Positions 27,970 to 36,658 of a DNA stretch of 64,000 bases are shown one piece after another (positions within the stretch are counted from its first letter, which is position 1; every line of letters starts with the position of its first letter). Position numbers and translations under genes: made by a program. The DNA comes from Bryobacterales bacterium (GTDB lineage Bacteria; Acidobacteriota; Terriglobia; Bryobacterales; Bryobacteraceae), in NCBI GenBank assembly GCA_003136675.1, contig PLFE01000081.1:1-64000 (forward strand). The letters run 5' to 3'. Below the pieces are notes generated by a model. That model was not told the DNA's origin. It did no database searches and saw nothing but the letters and a program-made list of their open reading frames with translations.

Positions 27970-28394
27970 GAAATTCGCGGGCTCCCGGTGATGGCATCCA
28001 CCACGATGTGCCTGTACAAGCCGCGGCTATTGGTGAGGTCGATCGCGAACTTCGGAAACGCTCCGCCCGGCATCACGATATAACGGCGCTCATCTTCACC
28101 CAGAATCGACACACCTTGCGGCATCTGGAGAGTTCGCGAATAGCCTGCCTCGGTGGAATACGCCGCCATGCGATTCTGCTTCGGATTGATGACAATCTCC
28201 ACCACCTGTTGCCGCCGTTCGGCGCGATTCATGGCCGCATCCAGAAACGACGCCACGGAATCCGACGCCGAGCGCAGGCGGATGCCGTCCAAGCCGGAAT
28301 TCACCGCCGGAAATGTGATCGCCGCGATCAGGCCGATTATGCCCATGACGATCATCATTTCGATGAGCGTGATTCCTCTTCTCAGGCTGGTCAC
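27966..28394 (-). CDS. gspH: T2SS minor pseudopilin GspH
   Basis: About 142 residues. The leader is TSLRRGITLIEMMIVMGIIG, with cleavage after Gly and Glu at +5. The GspH/FimT-like body includes ASDSVASFLDAAMNRAERRQQVVEIVINPKQNRM. I chose the GTG at 28394 because it makes a GTGA overlap with the gspG stop; an in-frame TTG two codons upstream is the alternative. Confidence 0.83.
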   Translation of the reverse strand: MTSLRRGITLIEMMIVMGIIGLIAAITFPAVNSGLDGIRLRSASDSVASFLDAAMNRAERRQQVVEIVINPKQNRMAAYSTEAGYSRTLQMPQGVSILGEDERRYIVMPGGAFPKFAIDLTNSRGLYRHIVVDAITGSPRIS

Positions 28395-28822
28395 TTCCAA
28401 CTCAGGATGTCGGCGTTGATGCCGTCGCCGCCCGGCTGGCCGTCGGCGCCATAGGAGATAATGTCCGGCTCATCGCCGTGCTCGCCCGGGTACTTATAGA
28501 GGTAAGGACGGCCCCACGGATCTGGCGGAATGTCTTTAGGAAGGTAAGGACCATTCCATTGGTCGAGCCCTTCCGGTTTCACACGCAGCGCATTCAGGCC
28601 CTGGTCGGTGCTCGGAAACTGGCTGGTATCCAATTTATAGGCGCCCAGCGCCGTCGAAAAAGAATTCATCTGCGCCTTGGCCGCCGTCACTTTGGCCTCA
28701 TCCGCCCGCCGGAACATTCGCGGGCCCACTAATGCGGCGAAAAGCCCAATGATCGCCAGTACCACCAGCATCTCGATGAGCGTGACGCCCGCCTGCCGCT
28801 TCCTGTTTCGTTCCAAATCCAT
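28391..28822 (-). CDS. gspG: T2SS major pseudopilin GspG
   Basis: 143 residues. The leader RKRQAGVTLIEMLVVLAIIGLFA has Glu at +5. The C-terminal half has the strongly conserved major-pseudopilin features YKLDTSQFPSTDQGLNAL, WNGPYLPKDIPPDPWGRPY and DIISYGADGQPGGDGINADI, with the calcium-binding aspartates. The ATG at 28822 is preceded by AGGAG; an in-frame ATG at 28846 lies upstream of that ribosome site. Confidence 0.96.
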   Translation of the reverse strand: MDLERNRKRQAGVTLIEMLVVLAIIGLFAALVGPRMFRRADEAKVTAAKAQMNSFSTALGAYKLDTSQFPSTDQGLNALRVKPEGLDQWNGPYLPKDIPPDPWGRPYLYKYPGEHGDEPDIISYGADGQPGGDGINADILSWK

Positions 28823-28832
28823 ATCAGCTCTC

Positions 28833-30047
28833 CTAAATGGCGACATCGTTGATGCTGGTGATGGCCAGCAACAGACTCAAAATTAGCGCACCCACCATGA
28901 CGCCCATCACCAGTATCACCAGCGGCTCGAATAATGCCGTGAACCGCTTGATACCCGCGCGCGTTTCAGATTCATAAATGTCGGCCATTCGCGCGAACAT
29001 GGCGTCCAGTTTACCGGTTTCCTCGCCTACCGTAAGCAGGTGCGCGGCGAGCGGCGGAAACACCTTCGACCGGCGCACCGGACCCGCGATTCCTTCCCCG
29101 TGCTTCACGCCCTGGGCCACTTCCTTCAGCGCCCTGGTGAAGGAAACGTTATTGAGGATGCCGGCCGCGATGTTGATGGCCTGTACCAGGGGGACGCTGT
29201 TCGCCACCAGCGTGCTCATGGCGCGCGCGAAACGGGAAGTCTCCATCTTGCGGAGCACGTCCCCCAGCAGCGGTACACGCAGCCGTCCCGTATCCCACCA
29301 GTTGCGGCCCGCGGCGGAGCGGATATAAAACCGGAACCCGACAATGAAGCCGGCAATCGCCAGGGCCGCGACCCACCACCATTCCGTGATGATCTTGCTG
29401 GCCTCCAGCATGACCAAGGTCGGCACCGGGATCTGCATGTGCGAGTCTTCGAAGACGGACGCAAAACGCGGCACCACAAACGTGATCAGCACCAGCACGG
29501 CGGCCAGGCCGACCAGCACCAGCAGCACCGGGTAAACCATCGAAGAGATGATATAGCCGCGCAGATCGTCACGCGACCTTTCGAAATCCGCAAGCCGGTC
29601 GAAAACGGTAGCAAGACTTCCGGACGCTTCGCCCGCGCGCACCATGTTCACGTAGAGATCCGAGAAGTGCGCCGGGTGCATGGCCAGCGAATCCGCTAGT
29701 GACCGGCCGCCCTTCAGCACCCGCAGCACGTCTTGAATGACGCCGCGGAAGTTGGTGCGTTCGGTGAGTTCTCCGGCGATAGCAAGCGCCCGATCCACCG
29801 GGACGCCCGACGTGAGCAGCGTCGAAAGCTCCTGCGTGAAGTAAAGCACGTCCTTTTTCGAGCTGCCGCCGAATGACGGTAGTTTGAAGTTCAGCCCATT
29901 CTTATTGGCCTGTGCGCCCACGTAAAGCGGAGTAAGGCCCTGCCGGCGCAGTTCCCGCGTCACCACCTGGTCGGTTTCCCCGGTGATCGAGCCGGTGCGC
30001 AGCTTGCCGTCTGAGGCGACGGCGCGAAAAAAGAAGGTGGTTGCCAC
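28833..30047 (-). CDS. gspF: T2SS inner-membrane platform protein GspF
   Basis: 404 residues with a GTG start. Two repeated GspF domains are visible: FTQELSTLLTSGVPVDRALAI to SDLYVNMVRAGEASGSL, and FARAMSTLVANSVPLVQAINIAA to AAHLLTVGEETGKLDAMF. Three transmembrane helices follow the usual pattern (ISSMVYPVLLVLVGLAAVLVLITFV; WWWVAALAIAGFIVGFRFY; LVILVMGVMVGALILSLLL). It is the first clearly T2SS gene of the operon, which unusually begins with F because E is absent here. Confidence 0.95.
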   Translation of the reverse strand: MATTFFFRAVASDGKLRTGSITGETDQVVTRELRRQGLTPLYVGAQANKNGLNFKLPSFGGSSKKDVLYFTQELSTLLTSGVPVDRALAIAGELTERTNFRGVIQDVLRVLKGGRSLADSLAMHPAHFSDLYVNMVRAGEASGSLATVFDRLADFERSRDDLRGYIISSMVYPVLLVLVGLAAVLVLITFVVPRFASVFEDSHMQIPVPTLVMLEASKIITEWWWVAALAIAGFIVGFRFYIRSAAGRNWWDTGRLRVPLLGDVLRKMETSRFARAMSTLVANSVPLVQAINIAAGILNNVSFTRALKEVAQGVKHGEGIAGPVRRSKVFPPLAAHLLTVGEETGKLDAMFARMADIYESETRAGIKRFTALFEPLVILVMGVMVGALILSLLLAITSINDVAI

Positions 30048-30101
30048 TTTATGCTTAAGAAGTTAGACGCGAAATCGAGGATTAAAGTCGATTGTAAATC
30101 G

Positions 30102-30965
30102 TTACTTGCCCCGCTCCAGCCTTCCCAGAACCTCTTCCTCTATCTGGCGGGCCAGTTCACTTTCTGTCGACAACGCGTCCGCAGTAATCTGCCGGTCATA
30201 GTCGGCCGCCCAGATCTTTGAGTTTTTCGCCGGAACAATCAGGTGCACCAAAATTCTGGCGTGGTCGCCTTCGGCACGCACGGAGACGACCAGCAGGTAT
30301 TCCGCGTGCATCTCCCTGGCAAATTGGGTCCAGGAAACGGTCCCTCGTTGCGCCTGGTAGGCCATGACTGCGGGCCAAGCGACAGCCCGTACTCTTCCGC
30401 TTCTGGCAAATTGCGCGGTTAATTCCTCCGAGACCGCTCGGCCGAAACGGATCGCGGCCTCCGGCTCGTCCAGACCGGTAGTCGGCACGACGGCCACGAT
30501 CGGTTCGCGGCGCTGGCTTGCAGTGAGATAAATCGCCGCGGCCGCGACCACCACGATCACCGCTGGGAGGGCCCACCGTGGGAATTTACGTCGCTCTCTC
30601 GTTTCGACCGCCGGCTCCGTTTGTTCAAAAACGGGAACGTAACTACCCTTTGGGAGCGCGATCTTGATCTCGTCGTTGTGGCCGTCGGTCTCGTAATATT
30701 CCGCCAGCTTCGCCCGCAGCCGGCGTGCCTCCACGCGCACCACCGGATCGACCCTCGGATCGAAAACTTCGCCGCGGTCGAACACCTCGACGCCGATCGG
30801 GTACTCCTTGATCTGCGCCGCGGAACCAGCCAGCGTCTGTTCCACCACAAAACGCAGAAAACGGCTCAACCGCGTCGCGTTCGCAAACATCGCGCTCGAC
30901 AGGACCTTCTCGAGTTCCGCACGCACGAGTTCCGGAGACACGTCAGACCCTATCTTATTCCCCAT
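30102..30965 (-). CDS. Membrane-anchored winged-helix protein with TolB/FlgO-like periplasmic domain
   Basis: 287 residues. The N-terminal cytoplasmic part (about 1-120) contains LSRFLRFVVEQTLAG, EYPIGVEVFDRGEVFDPRVDPVVRVEARRLRAKLAEYY and KGSYVPVF, the DNA-binding-like domain found at the front of many acidobacterial TPR/adenylate-cyclase-like proteins. A transmembrane helix (WALPAVIVVVAAAAIYLTA) follows, then a domain with SEELTAQFARSGRVRAVAWPAVMAYQ that resembles TolB-like stress/assembly domains. It may be a one-component membrane regulator. It lies 54 bp upstream of gspF on the same strand, so it could control or share the T2SS transcript. Confidence 0.78.
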   Translation of the reverse strand: MGNKIGSDVSPELVRAELEKVLSSAMFANATRLSRFLRFVVEQTLAGSAAQIKEYPIGVEVFDRGEVFDPRVDPVVRVEARRLRAKLAEYYETDGHNDEIKIALPKGSYVPVFEQTEPAVETRERRKFPRWALPAVIVVVAAAAIYLTASQRREPIVAVVPTTGLDEPEAAIRFGRAVSEELTAQFARSGRVRAVAWPAVMAYQAQRGTVSWTQFAREMHAEYLLVVSVRAEGDHARILVHLIVPAKNSKIWAADYDRQITADALSTESELARQIEEEVLGRLERGK

Positions 30966-31063
30966 TCACCGGCTGTAACAAACGTGGCCTACGGTTACAC
31001 CACCCCATGACACTGCCGCCGAAAGCCTCTAGCGCGCGAAATTCGATTCAGGAGAACCACAAA

Positions 31064-31675
31064 ATGCAACTCGCATTTACCAAAGGCAACCTTTTCCGCG
31101 CGATCCTGCTTACGGGCGCGCTTTCCACTTACGCACTAGCCGGTCCACCGCTGGTTTGCCACCCTTTTGATATCAGCGGAACCCAGTCGCTCCCCTGGGG
31201 CGATGGATGGGACCGCCCCGACCCGAACTATGACCGGGCGCATCTGCCAGCCGACACGCTCGCCATCCTCACGCCGCAAGCACCCGTTCTGGTCCGCATG
31301 GAAACCCTGCGGAGGGCGGCCCTCTACTCGACGGAAAGCCCCGCCGAGGGTTATGAACTTCTGGCGCGCCTTCTTGCGCGGTCAAGAGCCGGGGACAAGC
31401 TCTCTCTGTTCGACGCGGGTTATCTGGTTGAAACATTCAAACAGGCGCATCTGGCGAACAAGCCGCTGCTGGCGGCTGGGATCGACGGCCGGGTGTGGGT
31501 GTCCGAAGCCATTCGGTCCGGAGCGGGCGACACCGCTTCCATGGAATTCGCCGCTTCCTTGATGGAGAGCGGAACGCAGCCCGGGCGCTGGCCCAACGAT
31601 CACTCGCGCCGCGCGCAATCGGGCGCAGCCGGGAATCCGCTTCTCGCGCGAAACTTGAAGAATTTCGGGCTGTGA
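31064..31675 (+). CDS. Secreted hypothetical protein
   Basis: 203 residues from the ATG at 31064, which has AGGAG 9 bp upstream and gives a good signal peptide (LFRAILLTGALSTYALA). The mature N-terminus GPPLVCHPFDISGTQSLPWG with one cysteine, then DTLAILTPQAPVLVRMETLRRAALY and an Ala/Leu-rich helical part (ELLARLLARSRAGDKLSLFDAGYLVETFKQAHL), suggests a small helical-repeat fold. I cannot assign a function. A dispersed repeat starts within 10-20 bp of its stop codon. Confidence 0.75.
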   Translation: MQLAFTKGNLFRAILLTGALSTYALAGPPLVCHPFDISGTQSLPWGDGWDRPDPNYDRAHLPADTLAILTPQAPVLVRMETLRRAALYSTESPAEGYELLARLLARSRAGDKLSLFDAGYLVETFKQAHLANKPLLAAGIDGRVWVSEAIRSGAGDTASMEFAASLMESGTQPGRWPNDHSRRAQSGAAGNPLLARNLKNFGL

Positions 31676-31684
31676 AAACGCGAT

Positions 31685-31828
31685 ATGATGTCTGGAGGGA
31701 TTGGGATGCTGGTGGCATCCCAATCCCAAGATTATCTTCTACTTTTTCAGGCGGAAGACGATCTCGACTGGCTGATCTGTATTAAAGAGCGTAGCCACAC
31801 AATCTTCAAACGAAGTGTCACAAAGTAA
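31685..31828 (+). CDS. Possible 47-residue protein within repeat copy A
   Basis: An open frame starts 9 bp after the upstream stop (ATG ATG at 31685) and ends TAA at 31828. The composition looks protein-like: an N-terminal Gly-rich part, then SQDYLLLFQAEDDLDWLICI and KERSHTIFKRSVTK. In copy B the same frame is broken early by TAG, so if this was a gene, copy B is dead. No strong ribosome site is present. Low confidence; the hairpin inside the frame argues for an RNA or DNA role instead. Confidence 0.25.
   Translation: MMSGGIGMLVASQSQDYLLLFQAEDDLDWLICIKERSHTIFKRSVTK
31697..31727 (+). other. Perfect 13-bp hairpin in repeat copy A
   Basis: GGGATTGGGATGC (31697-31709), loop TGGTG, GCATCCCAATCCC (31715-31727). 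It lies 22 bp after the stop of the upstream gene. It is not followed by a T-run, so a simple intrinsic terminator is unlikely. Its counterpart in copy B keeps full pairing with one G-C changed to A-T. Confidence 0.7.
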
Positions 31829-31980
31829 CACCCCTTTCTGCTTCACAGATTGGACGAAATCCCCCTCTTCCTGGGAGCTTTTTCGTTTTGAAGCTCAAGT
31901 GCTCCGCCACGAAAACCTATCCTTTCGTCCCTGCGGCAGACTCAAGAACAGTGCCAGGGAAGCCGAATACTTCTCCGAAT

Positions 31981-32015
31981 AGAAAAAGGCCGAGGCTACT
32001 TGAGCGGCGGCCTTT
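31981..32015 (-). terminator. Intrinsic terminator of the first M1 aminopeptidase gene
   Basis: Read on the minus strand, AAAGGCCG (32015-32008) pairs with CGGCCTTT (31992-31985) around a 15-nt loop, and the stem is followed by TTCT to give a T-rich tail. It lies 22 bp after the stop codon at 32037. Confidence 0.6.
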
Positions 32016-32036
32016 GAAGATAGAGCAGGACCAGGA

Positions 32037-34724
32037 TTAGTAATTCTGCAGAAAGGACTCAACGCTGGGACGCTGCGCCGCGACCGTAGCGATACAGACG
32101 TCGATCCCTTCGAGGACCTGGCTGAGCGCGCGCGGCGCGCCAACGAACTTATCCACGCGAGGCTGGAAATAATCGGCAAGCTGCTGGCGCGATGCGGCGT
32201 CGCAGTAAGAACCACCGACTTGAGGCAGGACTGAACCAAAGTCGAAACCGCCGCCGCTGGGCATCAGCGAGATGACCTTGTCCCAATGCGCTTGCAGGAA
32301 GTCGAACGGCATCTTGCGGGTGCCGGCGTTCTGCTGCCCGTTAAAGAGCAGGAACGCGCCTTCCATGAAAGGTACCTCGCCGGACACAAGCACATTCATG
32401 CCCTCTTCAATAGCGGCCTTGTCGCGGAACGAACCCATTGCATTGACCAAACGTCCCCTGGTCTGTTTGTCCTTAGTGTTCTTGAACTCGGCCAGGAAGC
32501 GATCGAACAGCGCCTTGTCGCCATAGTAGGCGGCAGTGCCGAGCACCGCGTTGATCATATTGGGATTAATCGCGCTATGATCCTGGAACCACTTCTCGGC
32601 GAGGGTCTGGCCTTCCTTCGCCAATTCCAGATCGCCCCCGTAAGTGGCCACCACGCGCACCAACCGGGGGCGCAGGAGGCGAACCTCATCGGATTCCCCG
32701 GCCTTCGGCGTCCACCCGAGCTCATGTGCGCGGGTCTGGAAATTCTTGAGCAGAAAACGGCGATAGTTGTCCTCGAGATTTTCCGGCACCAGGTAGGCTC
32801 GGGGGTTGAGCGCCAGACCAACAGCATTTTCAAGCACCTCCCGTTCCGGGTCGGCGTGGAAAACATCCACCAGATGCAGAGCATCCGCGGCGGACAACTT
32901 TCCGGCTTCCGCGAGCGACTGAGCGTTGCCCATCAGATCCACGCGCTCAGGCGCGGTCAAGCGATGTTCGACATCTCCGTCCGTCAGCTTAGAAAGCAGA
33001 TCCCCCTGGTAGAACACGCGGTAGTAGCCCTCAGCGTCGTCATTGGCCTGCACCCACGCCGGGCAGCTTTTCGCCTTCAGCCTGAAATCGGCCGCAGCTT
33101 CGGTCAGAAGCGTGCATTCTTTTCCCGTGCCGCTTCCATCCGCATAGCGCACGCAAACCGGAATACTCCAGACCTGGTCCGCGGAGCCCTTCGAGCCCAG
33201 TGGCAGGAAGCGTTGCTGTTCCAGATGCAAAGTAGGCGAACCCTGGTCGCACTTAAGTGTTACCGAAACCAAAGGAACTCCCGATTGATTCAAGAACGTT
33301 GAGAATGGCTTGGTAATGTTCTTGTGGCTGGCGGAACTGACCGAGTCCAGGAACTCGGGAGCCGTGGTGGCCTTCCAGGAGTACTGTTTGAGGTAAGCCT
33401 GCACGCCTTTCTGGAACGAAGCCGGTGTCATCCAGCTCTCGAACATCCCGATTACTGCGGCGCCTTTTTGATATGTAATGCTGTCAAAAGCGTTGTTGAT
33501 GTCGTCTTTGGTCTCAATAGGCTGCCGGATCTTACGAGCTGTAATAAGGCTATCTTCGCCCTCGGCGCCCAGCTTGGCATCGACGTCTCCGATCACAGTC
33601 TTCCATTCGGGATGCATTTCGGCAGTAGACTTCTGCTCGAACCAGGTGGCGAACGCTTCGTTCAGCCAGATGTCGTTCCACCATGCGGTGGTGACAAGAT
33701 CACCGAACCATTGATGCGCCAGCTCGTGCGCCGCGTCGACGAAGTAACCGCGCTGCCGGTTGATGGAATCGTTTTCCGGCTTGGCCAGGATGATGTTCTG
33801 GGAATAAGTAACCATACCCGGATTTTCCATTGCTCCCCAACCGGAGGTATCGGGAACGGCCACCTGGTCGGCTTTTTCATAGGGGTAAGGAATGCCGAAG
33901 TATTTCTCGTGGTGGTTGATGATTCCGGCGGTCACTTCCGCGGCGTACTTGGCTTCACGCGCGTGGCCCTTGGGAACCACGATGCGGACGGGAGCGCCGG
34001 TCAGAGCGGTCTTGCCGGCCGGCACATACTCAAACGGGCCCACCGCAAACGCCACCAGATAGCTGGGCAGCGGCTTGGTCTGATGGAAGACGTATGTCTT
34101 GGTTGCACCTACAGTTTTCTCGGAGGCGATATTGGTGTTGCTGATGGCTGTATTCTTCACGGGAACGTGCAGCGTTAGTTGCCACGGGGTCTTGTACTCG
34201 GGCTCATCGAAGCACGGGAACGCGCCACGGGCGTCGGTGGATTCGAACTGCGAGAAGATGTACCAGTCATTCAGATCTTTTTGGCGGAAGATAGCGGTGC
34301 TGTTCTTGGTGATCACAACGCCCTTGTAGGCGATCTTGAGTTCGGCCTTTCCTACGGGAACAGGCGCATCGAACTGTAAACCCACGTAGTCGTCGCCGCC
34401 GGGGATGGATTTCGCCGTCCATGTTTTGCCGCCCGCGGTTAAGGAAGCGGTGTCGATGGTGATCTTCTCCTGATCGAGCCAGATGGTATCGGTGGCCTTC
34501 CGGATGTCGAGTTCAATAGCGATGGATCCTTGGAAATCGTCCTTTTCGGGGTCGAGGGCCAGGTCAGCGCGGTAGCTGAGCGGCATGATGTCTTCGACTT
34601 CCGAGAGCCTCAGCTTGGGCGGCTCGGCGCCGGCTGCGCCGGAACATGTGATAAAGATAGCTGCAACGGTCAGCAGTGGTAACGCTGACGCGCGCACGAG
34701 GTTTCTTGCTTGCATAATTAGCAT
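32037..34724 (-). CDS. Secreted M1 family aminopeptidase (first paralogue)
   Basis: 895 residues including a signal peptide (LPLLTVAAIFITCSGAAGA). It has the M1 exopeptidase motif GAMENPGMVTYSQ and the zinc site HELAHQWFGDLVT, about residue 330, with the second Glu in NEAFATWFE. The C-terminal part is the long ERAP1-like helical domain. It trims N-terminal amino acids, here probably in the periplasm for peptide nutrition. A second in-frame ATG at 34715 is an equally good start. It is a clear paralogue of the protein at 40204-42861, sharing almost the same motifs and C-terminal ending (VE/VKxFLQNY). Confidence 0.94.
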   Translation of the reverse strand: MLIMQARNLVRASALPLLTVAAIFITCSGAAGAEPPKLRLSEVEDIMPLSYRADLALDPEKDDFQGSIAIELDIRKATDTIWLDQEKITIDTASLTAGGKTWTAKSIPGGDDYVGLQFDAPVPVGKAELKIAYKGVVITKNSTAIFRQKDLNDWYIFSQFESTDARGAFPCFDEPEYKTPWQLTLHVPVKNTAISNTNIASEKTVGATKTYVFHQTKPLPSYLVAFAVGPFEYVPAGKTALTGAPVRIVVPKGHAREAKYAAEVTAGIINHHEKYFGIPYPYEKADQVAVPDTSGWGAMENPGMVTYSQNIILAKPENDSINRQRGYFVDAAHELAHQWFGDLVTTAWWNDIWLNEAFATWFEQKSTAEMHPEWKTVIGDVDAKLGAEGEDSLITARKIRQPIETKDDINNAFDSITYQKGAAVIGMFESWMTPASFQKGVQAYLKQYSWKATTAPEFLDSVSSASHKNITKPFSTFLNQSGVPLVSVTLKCDQGSPTLHLEQQRFLPLGSKGSADQVWSIPVCVRYADGSGTGKECTLLTEAAADFRLKAKSCPAWVQANDDAEGYYRVFYQGDLLSKLTDGDVEHRLTAPERVDLMGNAQSLAEAGKLSAADALHLVDVFHADPEREVLENAVGLALNPRAYLVPENLEDNYRRFLLKNFQTRAHELGWTPKAGESDEVRLLRPRLVRVVATYGGDLELAKEGQTLAEKWFQDHSAINPNMINAVLGTAAYYGDKALFDRFLAEFKNTKDKQTRGRLVNAMGSFRDKAAIEEGMNVLVSGEVPFMEGAFLLFNGQQNAGTRKMPFDFLQAHWDKVISLMPSGGGFDFGSVLPQVGGSYCDAASRQQLADYFQPRVDKFVGAPRALSQVLEGIDVCIATVAAQRPSVESFLQNY

Positions 34725-34845
34725 CGTTACACAAGACGGATGGCGGCCCGGAACGGTTCGTTTTTTCTGACGGCAGCTATCTTCACAGAAGACTTCGTAG
34801 ATAATAAACGGATCGCATCTGCGAACGAAAGAGGATCCAGCCCTG

Positions 34846-36657
34846 ATGCTGACTCAAACGACAGCCACGACGCATATCACCGCACTCGACTGGCTAATGA
34901 TCGCGCTGTACTTCGGAGCCCTGGCAACGGTGGGCTGGTATGTAGTGAAGAAGGGGAAGGATTCGGCCACGGATTACTTCCTGGCTGGCCGCAACCTGGG
35001 GTGGTGGATCATCGGCGCGTCCATTTTCGCGTCGAACATCGGTTCGGAGCACATCGTGGGATTGGCCGGCTCCGGCGCTACCAGCGGCGTGGCCATGGCG
35101 CACTATGAACTGCATGCGTGGTGTCTGTTGGTGCTCGGCTGGGTTTTTGTGCCATTCTACATGCGTTCCCAGGTATTTACGATGCCAGAGTTTCTGGAGC
35201 GGCGGTTCAGCGTGCAGTCGAGGTATGTCCTCTCAATCGTTTCGATCATCATGTTCATCATCTCGAAGATCGCGGTTGGAATCTTCGCCGGAGGAGTCGT
35301 TTTTGGAGCATTGTTTCCCCAGATGAGTTTGTCGATTGGGAGCGTTACGATCGACAGCTTCTGGATTGGCTCCGTTCTGGTGATCGTGCTCACCGGGTTG
35401 TACACGACCCTCGGCGGCATGCGGGCGGTGGCTTATAACGACGCCGTGCAGGTGGTGGTGCTGATCGTCGGTTCGGCTTTGTTGACCACTTACGGGCTGC
35501 ATAAGCTGGGGGGTTGGCATGAACTGAGGGTGCTCGCCGGATCGGATATGTTCAATCTGTGGAAGCCCTTGATTCCGGCTGGAGTGCAAGGGACGTGGGC
35601 GCCAGTGCAGGAGACGAACGGCGCCGGCCAGATCGTGCGGCAGGCATGGTATTTTAACGGCAACTTCCCTTGGCTGGGGATGTTGTTTTGCGCGCCCATC
35701 GTTGGGCTCTGGTACTGGTGCACGGATCAATACATCGTGCAGCGGGCACTGGGCGCACCGGACCAGACCGCGGCGCGCCGGGGCAGTATCTTCGCGGCTT
35801 TTCTGAAGCTGTTTCCTGTGTACCTGTTCATTATTCCCGGCCTGATCGCATTCGCTTTGGCGAAGAGTGGGAAGGTGGCGGAACTGGCTCATATCATTGG
35901 ACCCAACGGGCAGCCCAATCCGGAGGCCTCAAACGCGGTCTTCCCGCTGATGGTGCAGTATCTGCTGCCATCGGGTATTCGGGGTATCGTTGTCGCCGGA
36001 TTGCTTTCGGCTTTGATGGGATCTCTCGCCGGGGTATTCAACGCCTGCTCGACGCTGTTCACGGTAGACCTTTATCAGAAGTGGAAGGCCGACGCGACGC
36101 AGCATCAACTGGTGCGAATGGGACGTTACGCGACGATCGTGATGGTGGTGGTTGCGCTGGCGTGGATTCCCGTCATCAAGAACGCCCGCGGGCTCTATAC
36201 GTATCTCCAGTCGGTTCAAGGGTATCTGGCGCCGCCGATCTTTGTCGTGTTTTTCTTCGGTGTTTTCTTCAAACGATTGAACGCAGCGGGCGCTCTTTGG
36301 GCAATGATTATCGGCTTCGCGCTGGGCATTTTCCGGATGGCTGTCGATACCCCGGTGACCCTGGGTCTCGCGGGATTCGAGAACGGGTACACGCCGGGGT
36401 CGTTTCTGTGGATCGTGAACATGATCTACTTCCAATACTTCAGCGTGCTGATCACGATCGTTTCGGCGGTGGTGATGGTGGGGGTCAGTTTCGCCACTTC
36501 CGCGCCGGATTATGGCAGGCTGCGGAGTCTGACTTTCGCGACCACGACGGCGGAGGATAAGTTGAATACGCGGGACAGTTGGACGTGGAAAGAGATTGCC
36601 GGATCGGCATTAGTGCTGATTTGCATCCTTGGCTCGTACCTTTACTTCCGCGGCTAA
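34846..36657 (+). CDS. SSS-family sodium:solute symporter (SGLT-like)
   Basis: 603 residues with about 14 predicted transmembrane helices. Family signatures are DYFLAGRNLGWWIIGASIFASNIGSEHIVGLAGSG near the N-terminus, GGMRAVAYNDAVQVVVLIVG in the middle and the region SALMGSLAGVFNACSTLFTVDLYQKW. This wording belongs to the sugar-transporter (SglT-like) branch. It would import a solute, probably a sugar, with Na+. It is divergent from the M1 peptidase, and its stop abuts the convergent ADOP gene. Confidence 0.93.
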   Translation: MLTQTTATTHITALDWLMIALYFGALATVGWYVVKKGKDSATDYFLAGRNLGWWIIGASIFASNIGSEHIVGLAGSGATSGVAMAHYELHAWCLLVLGWVFVPFYMRSQVFTMPEFLERRFSVQSRYVLSIVSIIMFIISKIAVGIFAGGVVFGALFPQMSLSIGSVTIDSFWIGSVLVIVLTGLYTTLGGMRAVAYNDAVQVVVLIVGSALLTTYGLHKLGGWHELRVLAGSDMFNLWKPLIPAGVQGTWAPVQETNGAGQIVRQAWYFNGNFPWLGMLFCAPIVGLWYWCTDQYIVQRALGAPDQTAARRGSIFAAFLKLFPVYLFIIPGLIAFALAKSGKVAELAHIIGPNGQPNPEASNAVFPLMVQYLLPSGIRGIVVAGLLSALMGSLAGVFNACSTLFTVDLYQKWKADATQHQLVRMGRYATIVMVVVALAWIPVIKNARGLYTYLQSVQGYLAPPIFVVFFFGVFFKRLNAAGALWAMIIGFALGIFRMAVDTPVTLGLAGFENGYTPGSFLWIVNMIYFQYFSVLITIVSAVVMVGVSFATSAPDYGRLRSLTFATTTAEDKLNTRDSWTWKEIAGSALVLICILGSYLYFRG

Positions 36658-36658
36658 C

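Larger units (their letters stand above)
31684..31965. repeat. Dispersed repeat, copy A (about 280 bp)
   Basis: This intergenic stretch is homologous to the reverse complement of 59466-59715. Best-matching blocks are the hairpin at 31697-31727, the 23-nt block 31793-31815 (22 of 23 identical to 59610-59632 reversed), a TTTCTGCTTC-type block near 31836-31855, and 31886-31914, which matches 59529-59558 reversed with about 2-3 differences. Spacers between blocks differ in length through indels. No transposase or terminal inverted repeat is evident. It could be a decayed mobile element, a non-coding RNA locus or a decayed small gene. Confidence 0.75.

Noticed and set aside
26720-27991. 423-codon plus-strand frame across gspJ and gspI
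   Set aside because: It is antisense to two clear pseudopilin genes with leader peptides and has no domain I can see.
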